Made by a program: the position numbers and the translations under genes
Shown here: one piece after another, positions 42,531 to 51,289 of the stretch
Layout: each line of letters opens with the position of its first letter
How positions within the stretch are numbered: position 1 is the stretch's first letter
Source of the DNA: Sphingomonas colocasiae
Lineage (GTDB): Bacteria > Pseudomonadota > Alphaproteobacteria > Sphingomonadales > Sphingomonadaceae
NCBI RefSeq assembly: GCF_019880585.1
Contig: NZ_JAINVV010000004.1
Coordinates: 1,054,001 to 1,118,000, forward strand
Length of the DNA stretch: 64,000 nucleotides
Reading direction: 5' to 3'
Notes under the pieces: generated by a model
Seen by the model: the letters and a program-made list of their open reading frames with translations, nothing else
What the model was told of the DNA's origin: nothing
Database searches by the model: none

Positions 42531-43094
42531 ATGAAGATCAGCGGCGTGGACATCCGTCCCGGCAACATCATCGAATATGAAGGCGGCATCTGGCGTGCGG
42601 TGAAGATCCAGCACACCCAGCCCGGCAAGGGCGGTGCCTATATGCAGGTCGAGATGAAGAATCTCATCGACGGCCGCAAGAACAACGTCCGCTTCCGTTC
42701 GGCCGAAACGGTCGAGCGCGTGCGGCTCGACACCAAGGATTTCCAGTTCCTGTTCGCGGACGGCGACACGCTGACCTTCATGGACAAGGACACGTACGAC
42801 CAGATCAACCTGCCGCGCGATCTGCTCGGCGACGCCGCCGCCTTCCTGCAGGACGGCATGGACGTGGTGATGGAGCTTTACGACGAGAAGCCGATCTCGG
42901 TTCAGCTTCCCGACCAGATCGAAGCCACGATCGTCGAGGCCGACGCGGTGGTGAAGGGGCAGACCGCCTCGTCGAGCTACAAGCCCGCGATCCTCGACAA
43001 TGGCGTGCGCATCATGGTGCCGCCGCATATCGCGTCGGGCACGCGCATCATCGTCGATGTGTATGAACAGGCCTATGTGAAGCGGGCCGAGTAA
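42531..43094 (+). CDS. efp: Elongation factor P
   Basis: A 187-aa protein of three OB-like domains that relieves ribosome stalling at polyproline. The tip loop is [12 protein letters not shown], with Lys33 where the post-translational modification occurs. The family ending is [20 protein letters not shown]. Start ATG 42531. No epmA/epmB modification genes are in the window. A GC-rich hairpin at 43103-43126 follows. Confidence 0.96.
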   Translation: MKISGVDIRPGNIIEYEGGIWRAVKIQHTQPGKGGAYMQVEMKNLIDGRKNNVRFRSAETVERVRLDTKDFQFLFADGDTLTFMDKDTYDQINLPRDLLGDAAAFLQDGMDVVMELYDEKPISVQLPDQIEATIVEADAVVKGQTASSSYKPAILDNGVRIMVPPHIASGTRIIVDVYEQAYVKRAE

Positions 43095-43102
43095 TCGGAC
43101 AG

Positions 43103-43126
43103 GCCCTTTCCGATCGCGGAAGGGGC
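43103..43126 (+). terminator. Hairpin after efp
   Basis: 10-bp arms GCCCTTTCCG (43103-43112) and CGGAAGGGGC (43117-43126) with one G-T wobble and an ATCG loop, 8 bases after the stop. No T tract. Confidence 0.5.
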
Positions 43127-43222
43127 GACAGGTGGGGCCGATCCGTCGGCACGATCCACCGCCTATTGCGTTCGGAGCGGACAAGGCCGCATCTTGCGGC
43201 TGCCTCCGTTCATCAACCCTGT

Positions 43223-43245
43223 CCCCTTTCGTCCGCGAAAAGGGG
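43223..43245 (+). promoter_or_regulatory. Hairpin next to the suhB ribosome binding site
   Basis: CCCCTTTCG (43223-43231) pairs with CGAAAAGGGG (43236-43245), with one bulged A. The right arm lies directly against the GGTGGAG element used by suhB, so folding could limit ribosome access. Confidence 0.35.
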
Positions 43246-43257
43246 TGGAGATTTGCC

Positions 43258-44088
43258 TTGGTTTCCCATTCCGGCCTCCTCACCGTCATGGAGCGCGCCG
43301 CGCGCAAGGCGGCACCCCGGCTGCGGCGCGACTTCAACGAGGTCCAGCACCTTCAGGTCTCGAAAAAGGGGCCGGCGGATTTCGTCTCGATGGCCGATCA
43401 GCGCGCCGAGCGCACGCTGTATGACGAGCTGAAGAAGGCGCGTCCCGATTGGGGCTTCCTGCTTGAAGAAGGCGGCGAGATCGCGGGCGATCCCACCAAG
43501 CCGCGCTGGATCATCGATCCGCTCGACGGCACCACCAACTTTCTGCACGGCATTCCGCATTTCGCGATCTCGATCGCGGTGGAGGAACCCCGTCCGGGCG
43601 GTGGGCGTGGCGAGATCGTCAGTGCGCTCGTCTATCAGCCGCTCACCGATGAAAGCTTCTGGGCGGAAAAGGGCAGGGGCGCCTGGCTGCAGGACCAGCG
43701 CCTGCGCGTGTCCTCGCGCCGCCATCTCGACGAATCGCTGATCGCGACCGGGATTCCGTTCAAGGGGCATGGCGATCATCGCGAATGGCGCGCGATCCAT
43801 GACGCGATCGCGATCGAAGTCGCGGGCATCCGCCGTTTCGGATCGGCCGCGCTCGACCTCGCATGGGTCGCTGCCGGCCGCTTCGACGGTTTCTGGGAAA
43901 GCGGGCTCCAGTCGTGGGACATCGCGGCCGGGATCCTGCTGGTGCGTGAAGCCGGCGGTTTCGTCACCGATTTCCGCGGCGCGGACCGCGCGCTCGAACG
44001 CGGCGAGCTCCTGGCGGCGAACGACGTTCTCCATTCGCGCTTGCACAAGCTTATGGCGGGCGCGCTCAAGGCGCCGCGCCCCGCCTGA
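43258..44088 (+). CDS. suhB: Inositol monophosphatase family protein
   Basis: About 276 aa from TTG 43258, which lies behind GGTGGAG. The product then starts VSHSGLLTVMERAARKAAPR, a common N-terminus for alphaproteobacterial SuhB; the start is not certain. Metal-binding motifs are LLEEGGEIAG, WIIDPLDGTTNFLHGIPHFA and WDIAAGILLVREAGG. It hydrolyses inositol-1-phosphate and in E. coli also acts in rRNA antitermination. A hairpin (43223-43245) covers part of the ribosome binding region. Confidence 0.88.
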   Translation: MVSHSGLLTVMERAARKAAPRLRRDFNEVQHLQVSKKGPADFVSMADQRAERTLYDELKKARPDWGFLLEEGGEIAGDPTKPRWIIDPLDGTTNFLHGIPHFAISIAVEEPRPGGGRGEIVSALVYQPLTDESFWAEKGRGAWLQDQRLRVSSRRHLDESLIATGIPFKGHGDHREWRAIHDAIAIEVAGIRRFGSAALDLAWVAAGRFDGFWESGLQSWDIAAGILLVREAGGFVTDFRGADRALERGELLAANDVLHSRLHKLMAGALKAPRPA

Positions 44089-44176
44089 TCCGGCATCGAT
44101 CCCGATCCGTAACGACGCTTGCGGACGGTATCGGAGAGGAATAGCCTGCCCCTCGGACAAGAAGGGGAGAGGCGAT

Positions 44177-44434
44177 ATGGAATATGGCGTTCTCGGCTGG
44201 ATCGTTGTCGGTCTGATCGCCGGCGCGCTCGCGAAATGGATCATGCCGGGCAAGGATCCCGGCGGCATCTTCGTCACCATCCTGATCGGCATCGCGGGCG
44301 GCCTGGTCGGCGGCTTCATCGGTAGCCGGCTCGGCCTGGGTGGCAGCGGCAATTTCATCAATATCCTGGTGGCGACCGCGGGCGCGATCCTGCTGCTCTG
44401 GATCTACCGGATGGTGAAAAGCCGGTCGGCCTGA
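44177..44434 (+). CDS. GlsB/YeaQ/YmgE family small membrane protein
   Basis: An 85-aa protein starting at ATG 44177 behind GGGGAGAGG. Three hydrophobic segments (VLGWIVVGLIAGALAKWI, FVTILIGIAGGLVGGFIGS, INILVATAGAILLLWIYRMV) and the pattern GKDPGG between the first two are diagnostic of this transglycosylase-associated family. Members are often stress-induced; the function is not established. Confidence 0.88.
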   Translation: MEYGVLGWIVVGLIAGALAKWIMPGKDPGGIFVTILIGIAGGLVGGFIGSRLGLGGSGNFINILVATAGAILLLWIYRMVKSRSA

Positions 44435-44452
44435 ACCGGCCCGGCCCGCGCG

Positions 44453-45058
44453 ATGGGCGCGGTCGAACTGATCGGATTGGCGGCGAGCATCAGCCTGTTG
44501 TCGGGATGGCGCATCTATCTGTGCGTCTTCGCCACCGGCCTGGCGATGCGCACCGGCTGGATAGAGTTGCCGCAGCATCTTTCCGGGCTCGATGCGCTCG
44601 CCAATCCCTGGGTGATCGGCATAGCCGCGATCGGCCTGCTCGCCGAATTCCTCGCGGACAAGATCGCCTGGCTCGACACGATCTGGGACGGTGTACACAG
44701 TTTCGTCCGCCCGGTAGGGGGCGCCTTGCTCGCCATGGCGATCGTCGATCCGCAGGATCCCGCCTGGCAGGTGGCCAGTCTGTTGCTGGGCGGCAGCGCG
44801 GCACTGCTCAGCCATGGCGCGAAGATGGGGAGCCGCGTTGTCGTCAATGCCAGCCCCGAACCGTTCAGCAACATCGTGGTATCGAGCGGCGAGGACGTAG
44901 CGGCCGGCGGTCTGTTGTTGCTGGTGCTCGCCAATCCGGTCGCGGCGGTCATTGTCGCCCTGGGCCTCATCCTGGTCGCGTTCGCGCTGATCATCGCACT
45001 GCGCCGGCTGTTGCGGCGGTTCGGGACGGACGATGGGAGGGGGCGATCCGAAGGCTGA
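44453..45058 (+). CDS. DUF4126 membrane protein
   Basis: A 201-aa protein with about five membrane helices. Typical segments are GLAASISLLSGWRIYLCVFA, LLAEFLADKIAWLDTIWDGV and HSFVRPVGGALLAMAIVDP, then HGAKMGSRVVVNASPEPFSN. These match the DUF4126 family. No function is known. It follows the GlsB-type gene by 18 bases and is probably cotranscribed. Confidence 0.85.
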   Translation: MGAVELIGLAASISLLSGWRIYLCVFATGLAMRTGWIELPQHLSGLDALANPWVIGIAAIGLLAEFLADKIAWLDTIWDGVHSFVRPVGGALLAMAIVDPQDPAWQVASLLLGGSAALLSHGAKMGSRVVVNASPEPFSNIVVSSGEDVAAGGLLLLVLANPVAAVIVALGLILVAFALIIALRRLLRRFGTDDGRGRSEG

Positions 45059-45131
45059 AGTGCACAGCCGCTGCCGGTCGGAAAAGAGCAATCGGGCGTT
45101 GTCCGGCATGGCCGTTTGCGATTAATGCGCC

Positions 45132-45824
45132 ATGATCCATATCGAGCAGATCCTTGCCGGCACCATCAGGCCGCTCGGTCCGCGGGCGACGCCGAGCGGT
45201 ATCGACAAGCATCCGGTCGCGGGGCGCGTGCGCATCGGTCGTGACGGGCTCGTCTGCGATGCCCAGGGCGATCGGAAACATCATGGTGGCCCTGAAAAGG
45301 CCATCCATCATTATGCGCTGGACCATTACCCATATTGGCGCGAGGCCATCGGAGAATCCGACGTGCTCGGCCGGCCCGGCGCGTTCGGGGAGAATCTCGC
45401 CACGACCGGGCCTGTCGAAACGGATGTCGCGGTCGGCGATACGTTTCGGCTGGGCTCAGCACTGATCCAGGTGAGCCAAGGCCGCCAGCCCTGCTGGAAG
45501 CTCAATCTCCGCTTCGGCGTGCCCGACATGGCGCTCCGGCTGCAATCGAGCGGCCGGACGGGCTGGTATTATCGGGTGATGGAGGCGGGGGATGCCGCAG
45601 CAGGCGACGGATTGGTCCTGGTCGATCGCCTGTCTCCCGAATGGACGATCGATCGTCTGTGGCGCGCGCTTTATGTCGATACACTCAACATGCCGGAACT
45701 TGCCGCCATGTCCCGGCTCGATCATCTCGCCGAAGGTTGGCGGCGGTACGCGGCGAAACGCAGCGCGACCGGCCAGGTCGAGGACTGGTCGAAACGCCTG
45801 ACCGGCGCGGATTCCGGATCCTAG
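45132..45824 (+). CDS. MOSC domain protein (YiiM-like)
   Basis: A 230-aa protein. The MOSC beta-barrel is recognised from KHHGGPEKAIHHYALDHYPY and RPGAFGENLATTG, and from the conserved Cys in VSQGRQPCWKLNLRFGVPDM. In YiiM and molybdenum-cofactor sulfurases this domain binds molybdopterin and reduces N-hydroxylated compounds. A C-terminal helical region resembles the YiiM 3-alpha domain. Its TAG stop begins a CTAGAG-type intergenic repeat. Confidence 0.88.
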   Translation: MIHIEQILAGTIRPLGPRATPSGIDKHPVAGRVRIGRDGLVCDAQGDRKHHGGPEKAIHHYALDHYPYWREAIGESDVLGRPGAFGENLATTGPVETDVAVGDTFRLGSALIQVSQGRQPCWKLNLRFGVPDMALRLQSSGRTGWYYRVMEAGDAAAGDGLVLVDRLSPEWTIDRLWRALYVDTLNMPELAAMSRLDHLAEGWRRYAAKRSATGQVEDWSKRLTGADSGS

Positions 45825-45896
45825 AGCGGCCTTTGCCCGGGTGGATCATCGAACGATTCGGAAATCGCGGTCAAACGAAAGCCTGGAAGGATATTC

Positions 45897-46742
45897 ATGG
45901 TCGCATCCGCCGGCACAATCATCCTCAGCATCCAGAGCCAGGTCGTTCACGGCAAGGTCGGCAACAGCGCCGCCGCGCCGGCGCTCCAGGCCCATGGCCT
46001 GACCGCCGTCGCCGTTCCGACGACATTGCTCTCCAATCATCCTCATTATCCCACGATGCGGGGCCGGGTGCTGGCGCCGGATTTGCTCGCCGATCTTCTC
46101 GTCGGCGTCGAGGAGCGGGGCCTGGTCGATGCCGCGACGATGCTTGTGACCGGTTATCTCGGCTCGGTCGAGAACGGCGATGTGGTTGCGGATTTCGTCG
46201 CGCGCGCCAAACGGCGCAACCCCGCGCTTCGCTATGTCTGCGACCCGGTCTGCGGGGATGATGATCTTGGCGGCTTCGTTGCTCCCGGACTGCTGACGCT
46301 GTTCACCCGTCGGCTGCTGCCCTTCGCCGATGTCGCGACACCCAATGCATGGGAAGCCTGTTCGCTGGCGGGGTGTGACGATCCGTTCGATGCGGCGCGC
46401 CTGTTCCAGGCGATCGGCCCTGCCGGCATCGTCATAACCGGGGGGAATCGCGGCAGCGGCGATCTGCAGACACTGGTGTTCGACAGGCAGGCCGTCCGGC
46501 GGATCCGTACGCCCCGGCTTCCCGTCAGGCCGGCGGGCAGCGGCGACCTTTTTACCGCGTGCCTGTTGGCGAAGCTCGCGCGCGGATGGAGCCTGGCGCG
46601 AGCGGCGGAAGATGCTGCGGCCGCGCTCCATGCGGTTCTCCTTCGCACCGATCCCGAGCGCTGGGCGGAGATGCCGGTGGAGATGTGTCTGGACGAGATC
46701 GTCACTCCGTCCGCGCGTTTCCCGTCGACCCCCTGTGTTTGA
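45897..46742 (+). CDS. pdxY: Pyridoxal kinase
   Basis: A 281-aa ribokinase-fold enzyme phosphorylating pyridoxal in the vitamin B6 salvage pathway. The N-terminal SIQSQVVHGKVGNSAAAPAL is specific for PdxY/PdxK. TTLLSNHPHYPTMRG is the pyridoxal-binding region and VRPAGSGDLFTACLLAKLAR holds the catalytic Asp and anion hole. CDPVCGDD is also typical. Stands alone, 72 bases after the MOSC gene. Confidence 0.93.
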   Translation: MVASAGTIILSIQSQVVHGKVGNSAAAPALQAHGLTAVAVPTTLLSNHPHYPTMRGRVLAPDLLADLLVGVEERGLVDAATMLVTGYLGSVENGDVVADFVARAKRRNPALRYVCDPVCGDDDLGGFVAPGLLTLFTRRLLPFADVATPNAWEACSLAGCDDPFDAARLFQAIGPAGIVITGGNRGSGDLQTLVFDRQAVRRIRTPRLPVRPAGSGDLFTACLLAKLARGWSLARAAEDAAAALHAVLLRTDPERWAEMPVEMCLDEIVTPSARFPSTPCV

Positions 46743-46826
46743 GAGGTCGTCCGGCGATGTACTCCGTCGCGAGAATCCGCTCGCGCCCGGTTCCCGATAT
46801 TCCCGGTGTCCCGACGAAGCGAGCCG

Positions 46827-48140
46827 TCAGGCGCCCAGCGATACGCCCAGCCAATAGGCGGCAGCGGCGGCGACCAGGGCCGCGACCGAGGCACCGAGGA
46901 CGCGCAGGCCGAAGCTTCGGCTGCCGAAGATGATCGCGTAAGCGGCTTTCGAAACCGTGTTGCTGATCACCGCCACGCCGATCGCGGCGACCGCGATCAT
47001 GTGGCTGAGGTCCGCCGCCATGCCCGTGACCGCGACCACCACCGCATCGACGTCCGCAAGACCGGAGAGTGCCGAAACCAGGATCAGCCCGCCGTCGCCG
47101 AGCAGGCTGGCGGCCGCCCGAGAGAGAAAGGCGACCGCCGTCAGCATCGCCGCCATCTTGAGCACCGATACGATGTCGAACGGGTTCTTGGGCTGGCTGT
47201 GCTCGCCTGGCCCGTCATGGCGGCGCGCGAAGATCCATGCGAAACCCGCCATGACGATCGCGCCGGCGCCCAGCGGCAGGAACAGCGCCGGCCCCAACGG
47301 AGCCGCCAGCACCCCGACCAATATGGCGGTGCGCACATAGGATACCGCGCTCGCCGCGAGCGCGCCGGCGGCCAGGGTGCTCGACCCTTCGATCCCGGTG
47401 GAGCGGCGAGCATTGGTCAGTGTCGTTGCGGTGGAGGAGATCACGCCGCCGATCGCGCCGGCAACCAGTTCGCCCCGCGCCGGGCCGAGCAGGCGGACGG
47501 CGACATATCCGCCGAACGAGATCGCCGCCAGGATGATGACCAGCAGCCAGGTGCGCGACGGCGATATCCCGCCGAACGGACCGATCGGATCCTCGGGCAG
47601 CAATGGCAGGACGACGAAGGTCATGCCCAGCAGCACGATCGCCGAGCGCAGTTCCGCCCAGCTCAGCCGCTCGACGAAGCCGTGCAGGACGTCGCGGCTG
47701 GCCAGGATCGCAACGAGTGCCACGCCCGCCGCCGATGCGAGCGTGAGGTTTCCCATCGCCGCCAGCGTGCCGAGCACGAAGGTCAGCATCGCCGCGATCG
47801 TCGTCGTCGCGCTGAATTTGTCGTCGGCCACCGCCTCGCGATATTGGTAGAGCGCGAACACCGCCGCGAAAGCCGCGAACAGCCCGGCGATCACGACGGC
47901 GGCACCCACCGCGCCGAAACCGGGCATCGCCGCGATCGAGCCGGTGATGCCGCCCAGCATGCCGACAAGGCCAAAGGTGCGGATGCCGGCGGTGCGTTTG
48001 CCGTCCGCCTCGTCACGCTCCCGCCAATGACGCTCCGTGCCAACGATGACGCCGATCGCGATCGCGAAGATCAGGCGTTGAAGAGGTTCGATCGCATCCA
48101 TGATCGGCATCTCGGTCGTGAAACGGTCCGCCGTCAACAT
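46827..48140 (-). CDS. MgtC/SapB-DUF4010 membrane protein
   Basis: A 437-aa protein with about 12 helices. The N-terminal MgtC/SapB domain shows LQRLIFAIAIGVIVGTERHW and GIRTFGLVGMLGGITGSIAA. The C-terminal part is DUF4010 (SFGGYVAVRLLGPARGELVA then GAIGGVISSTATTLTNAR). MgtC-type proteins are linked to magnesium limitation and control of ATP synthase, but this fused form is uncharacterised. Start may be ATG 48140 or a later Met. Confidence 0.88.
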   Translation of the reverse strand: MLTADRFTTEMPIMDAIEPLQRLIFAIAIGVIVGTERHWRERDEADGKRTAGIRTFGLVGMLGGITGSIAAMPGFGAVGAAVVIAGLFAAFAAVFALYQYREAVADDKFSATTTIAAMLTFVLGTLAAMGNLTLASAAGVALVAILASRDVLHGFVERLSWAELRSAIVLLGMTFVVLPLLPEDPIGPFGGISPSRTWLLVIILAAISFGGYVAVRLLGPARGELVAGAIGGVISSTATTLTNARRSTGIEGSSTLAAGALAASAVSYVRTAILVGVLAAPLGPALFLPLGAGAIVMAGFAWIFARRHDGPGEHSQPKNPFDIVSVLKMAAMLTAVAFLSRAAASLLGDGGLILVSALSGLADVDAVVVAVTGMAADLSHMIAVAAIGVAVISNTVSKAAYAIIFGSRSFGLRVLGASVAALVAAAAAYWLGVSLGA

Positions 48141-48142
48141 CT

Positions 48143-48177
48143 AGAGTGGTTCCCAGGCGGATGGACTCATCTGGGCT
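48143..48177 (+). repeat. CTAGAG-type intergenic repeat, copy upstream of the CocE-family gene
   Basis: AGAGTGGTTCC-C-AGGCGGA followed by TGGACTCATCTG, nearly the same as 31803-31837. It lies between two divergent genes. Confidence 0.55.
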
Positions 48178-48274
48178 CCCAATCTGATCGTCGCGGAGAT
48201 TTTCCTGCATCGTTCGTTCGCGCGGACATGACGGCATCTTGCGTTTCGTGCCATGGCTGGCATCACAGCGATCC

Positions 48275-50194
48275 ATGACACTGCACGCATCGGCCGCTTC
48301 GCGCCCCAACCGCATCGTGACGGCGCTGCTCGCCGCGCTGCTCGTCGCCATCCTGCTCTTGCAGACCGCTGCCGCGCCGCTGCGCGAACCCAATGCCGAC
48401 GACGATTTCACCTTGCGGGAGGTGATGCTGCCGATGCGCGACGGGGTGAAACTCTACACCATCATCCTGACCCCGAAGAATGCGAAGGGCGATCTGCCGA
48501 TCCTGCTCCAGCGCACACCCTATGAGGCGTCCGCGACGATGGGGGCGAAGGCGCATCCCGATCTGAACGCGGTGCTGGGGCCGCGCTTCGCCGAACTGCC
48601 AGGCTATATCTGGGTGTTCCAGGACATTCGCGGCCGATACAAGTCGGAAGGCGATTATTCGCACAACCGCCCGCTGCGCGGGCCGCTCAACGATACGCCC
48701 ACCGACGAATCGACCGATGCGTGGGACAGCATCGAGTGGCTGGTCCGCAATGTGCAGGGCAATAACGGCCGCGTCGGCATCTATGGCACCTCCAATCCCG
48801 GCTGGCTGGTGCTCAACGCGCTGATCGGTCCTCATCCCGCGCTCAAGGCGGCGGTGCCCGTCAATGCCGTGGGCGACCTCTGGATGGGCGACGATTATTT
48901 CCACAACGGCGCCTTCCGCCTCAGCTTCGCGGTCGAATATCTCTATCGCATGGGCACGCGCGCCGATGCGCAACTTGCCATGGCGTTCAACCATCACGAT
49001 CTCTATTCCTGGTTCCTCAAGGCCGGCAGCGCGGGCGATATCGACGCGCGCTATTTCGACAAGCGCCAGGCCTTCTGGAAGCTCGCGCTCGAACATCCCG
49101 CCTACGACGTCTATTGGCAGGCCAAGGCGATGCCGCCGCTGCTTTCCGCCGCGAAGACGAACAGCGTGCCGACGCTCAACGTCCATGGCTGGTTCGATCA
49201 GGAAGACATCTACGGCGCGCCCGCCACCTACAAGGTGATGGAGGAGAAGGATGCCGCCAATGATCGCAACTTCTTCTCGGCCGGCCCCTGGTATCACGGA
49301 CAGAGCTGGGGCAATGGCGAGAATATCGGCGCGATGCGCTGGAGCGAGGATACCGCGAAACGCTGGCGGGAGGATGTGCTGGCGCCGTTCCTTGCGCATT
49401 ATCTGAAGGACGGCCCCGCGCACGGCGTCGCACCCGCCACGGTTTTCGAAACCGGCAGCAACCGCTGGCGCCGCTTCGACGCCTGGCCGCCGCGCCAGGT
49501 GGAGGCGCGCAAGCTCTATCTGGGGGGCGGCAACAGCCTGGTCTGGGCGGCTCCGGGCGGGGAGGGGAGCGATTCCTACGTTTCCGACCCTGCCAAGCCC
49601 GTGCCCTATCAGCCGCGCCCGATCCGACGGATCGTCGGCGATGCCGACGGGTTGGCCGGCTGGCGGTCCTGGCTCACCATGGATCAGCGCTTCGTCGATG
49701 GCCGCCCGGATGTGCTCACCTATGTCAGCCCGCCGCTCGAAGAGCCGCTCACCTTGCGCGGCACGATCCTAGCTCATCTCCAGGCCGCGACCAGCGGCAC
49801 CGATTCCGACTGGGTGGTCAAGGTGATCGACGTGTTTCCCGATGACAATCCCGGCGACGACCGGCTGGGCGGCTATCAGTTCATGGTGGCGGGGGACATA
49901 TTGCGCGGCCGCTACCGCGAAAGCTTCAGCACCCCCAGGCCGATCGCCGCGAACCGGCCGCTGGGCTACGAACTCCGCCTGCCGCAGGTGAACCATCGTT
50001 TCCGTCGCGGGCACCGGCTGATGGTGCAGATCCAGTCGAGCTGGTTCCCGCTTTATGATCGCAATCCCCAGCGTTTCGTGCCGAGCATCATGCATGCGAA
50101 GCCGTCCGACTATCGCGCCGCGACCCAGACCATTTACCGCAGCGCGCGTTTCCCGTCCTATCTGGAACTGCCGGTCGATCCCTCGGCCGATTGA
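48275..50194 (+). CDS. CocE/NonD family hydrolase (X-Pro peptidase fold)
   Basis: 639 aa from ATG 48275; TTG 48239 is possible. An N-terminal hydrophobic signal/anchor (IVTALLAALLVAILLLQTAA) is followed by the S15 alpha/beta hydrolase domain (LREVMLPMRDGVKLYTIILT, VFQDIRGRYKSEGDY). The nucleophile is Ser in GIYGTSNPGWLVLNAL, where most relatives have SYPG. The C-terminal jelly-roll domain contains LPQVNHRFRRGHRLMVQIQS. It cleaves acyl esters or X-Pro peptides. The stop codon lies in a hairpin loop. Confidence 0.9.
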   Translation: MTLHASAASRPNRIVTALLAALLVAILLLQTAAAPLREPNADDDFTLREVMLPMRDGVKLYTIILTPKNAKGDLPILLQRTPYEASATMGAKAHPDLNAVLGPRFAELPGYIWVFQDIRGRYKSEGDYSHNRPLRGPLNDTPTDESTDAWDSIEWLVRNVQGNNGRVGIYGTSNPGWLVLNALIGPHPALKAAVPVNAVGDLWMGDDYFHNGAFRLSFAVEYLYRMGTRADAQLAMAFNHHDLYSWFLKAGSAGDIDARYFDKRQAFWKLALEHPAYDVYWQAKAMPPLLSAAKTNSVPTLNVHGWFDQEDIYGAPATYKVMEEKDAANDRNFFSAGPWYHGQSWGNGENIGAMRWSEDTAKRWREDVLAPFLAHYLKDGPAHGVAPATVFETGSNRWRRFDAWPPRQVEARKLYLGGGNSLVWAAPGGEGSDSYVSDPAKPVPYQPRPIRRIVGDADGLAGWRSWLTMDQRFVDGRPDVLTYVSPPLEEPLTLRGTILAHLQAATSGTDSDWVVKVIDVFPDDNPGDDRLGGYQFMVAGDILRGRYRESFSTPRPIAANRPLGYELRLPQVNHRFRRGHRLMVQIQSSWFPLYDRNPQRFVPSIMHAKPSDYRAATQTIYRSARFPSYLELPVDPSAD

Positions 50195-50205
50195 TACGGC
50201 CGAGG
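50181..50205 (+). terminator. Hairpin spanning the CocE-family stop codon
   Basis: Perfect 9-bp arms CCTCGGCCG (50181-50189) and CGGCCGAGG (50197-50205); the 7-base loop contains the TGA stop. A second perfect stem (GCGCGGAC/GTCCGCGC, 50216-50241) follows, so the convergent ybjN-type gene may use these too. No T tract. Confidence 0.55.
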
Positions 50206-50258
50206 GTGTCGAATCGCGCGGACGCGGTCACGTGTCCGCGCTGGCTTGAGGGGCGGCG

Positions 50259-50729
50259 CTATTTCTTCAGATGATCGCGGAAGAGCGGGATCAGGGCGAT
50301 GAAGGTGCCGAGATTGTCGTAGAAGAGTTCGCGGCTCAGCCCGCCGAAATCCATGTCGACATCCATCTCCATCACCGGATCGCCATCCTTGTCGACATAG
50401 GCGCGGCCCCAGCGCTGGTTGCGGTTCCAGTCATTGATCCGCTCGAGCGTCGTCTTGACGTCGTTGAAGCCCGTGTAGAACTGGATCGTTGTGCAGCCGG
50501 TCTTCCCCTTCGCGCAATTGAGGAAGAAGATCGTCACCGGCACCCCGGAATCGGCGGTACGCACATAATCGGCGTCCGATCCCTTGATGAGTTCGGCCTT
50601 GTAGCCCTTGGCCTGGAGCAGCGAGACGAGTTTCTGATGGTCCGCCGTCACCTGTTCCGCGGCTGCCGGTGCCGCCGTCATCGCCAGCGCCGATATCGCC
50701 GCTGCACCCGCCCAAATGCGCCTGTTCAT
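50259..50729 (-). CDS. Exported YbjN domain protein
   Basis: A 156-aa protein with a signal peptide (WAGAAAISALAMTAAPAAAE). The YbjN-type core reads QKLVSLLQAKGYKAEL, TIQFYTGFNDVKTTLERIND then WNRNQRWGRAYVDKDGDPVM, and ends LGTFIALIPLFRDHLKK. Two Cys residues flank GKTG. The family is related to type III secretion chaperone folds and its role is unclear. It is divergent from the nuo operon, and a Fur-like box lies in the shared intergenic region. Confidence 0.85.
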   Translation of the reverse strand: MNRRIWAGAAAISALAMTAAPAAAEQVTADHQKLVSLLQAKGYKAELIKGSDADYVRTADSGVPVTIFFLNCAKGKTGCTTIQFYTGFNDVKTTLERINDWNRNQRWGRAYVDKDGDPVMEMDVDMDFGGLSRELFYDNLGTFIALIPLFRDHLKK

Positions 50730-50825
50730 GCCGATGTCCTTTCCCCCTGGAGAAGGGCGAGCCTGTTCGCGCCGTCGGCGGCTGTCAACGCGGGCGAAGC
50801 CGAAAATGGCGGATTTCCGCCTAAT

Positions 50826-50840
50826 TGCGAATCATTCTCA
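50826..50840. promoter_or_regulatory. Fur-like box between the ybjN-type gene and nuoA
   Basis: TGCGAAT-C-ATTCTCA, a 7-1-7 dyad with six of seven half-site positions complementary. It closely matches the Fur consensus TGATAAT-N-ATTATCA and related alphaproteobacterial boxes. It is 74 bases before the nuoA start and 97 before the ybjN-type start. Confidence 0.55.
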
Positions 50841-50914
50841 CTGGTTCACGGCCTTGCTTCGCGGGTGCAGCAGTCCTAAAGCCCCCGCCATAAATCTGGC
50901 CGAACGAGAGTCCC

Positions 50915-51289
50915 TTGGTCGATCTGTCACAATATCTGCCGATCCTGCTCTTCTTGGGCGTGGCATTGGCGCTGTCCTGCGTGTTCGTCTTCGCGCCCAT
51001 GGCCGTTTCCCGGCTGACGGGCGCGCATCAGCCGACGCCCGAGAAGCTCACCGAATATGAGTGCGGCTTTCCCGCGTTCGAGGATAGCCGCGCGCAATTC
51101 GACGTCCGCTTCTATCTGGTCGCGATCCTCTTCATCATCTTCGATCTCGAGGCCGCGTTCCTGTATCCCTGGGCGGTGTCGCTGGGCGAGATCGGCTGGG
51201 CGGGCTGGACCGCCATGATGATCTTCTTGGCGGAGCTCGGGCTCGGCCTTGTCTATGCCTGGAAGAAGGGAGCGCTCGAATGGGAGTAG
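50915..51289 (+). CDS. nuoA: NADH-quinone oxidoreductase subunit A
   Basis: 124 aa from TTG 50915. Three membrane helices, with the conserved segments [20 protein letters not shown] and [20 protein letters not shown]. NuoA forms part of the membrane arm next to the quinone site of complex I. It is the first gene of the nuo operon, and its stop overlaps nuoB by ten bases. Confidence 0.95.
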   Translation: MVDLSQYLPILLFLGVALALSCVFVFAPMAVSRLTGAHQPTPEKLTEYECGFPAFEDSRAQFDVRFYLVAILFIIFDLEAAFLYPWAVSLGEIGWAGWTAMMIFLAELGLGLVYAWKKGALEWE

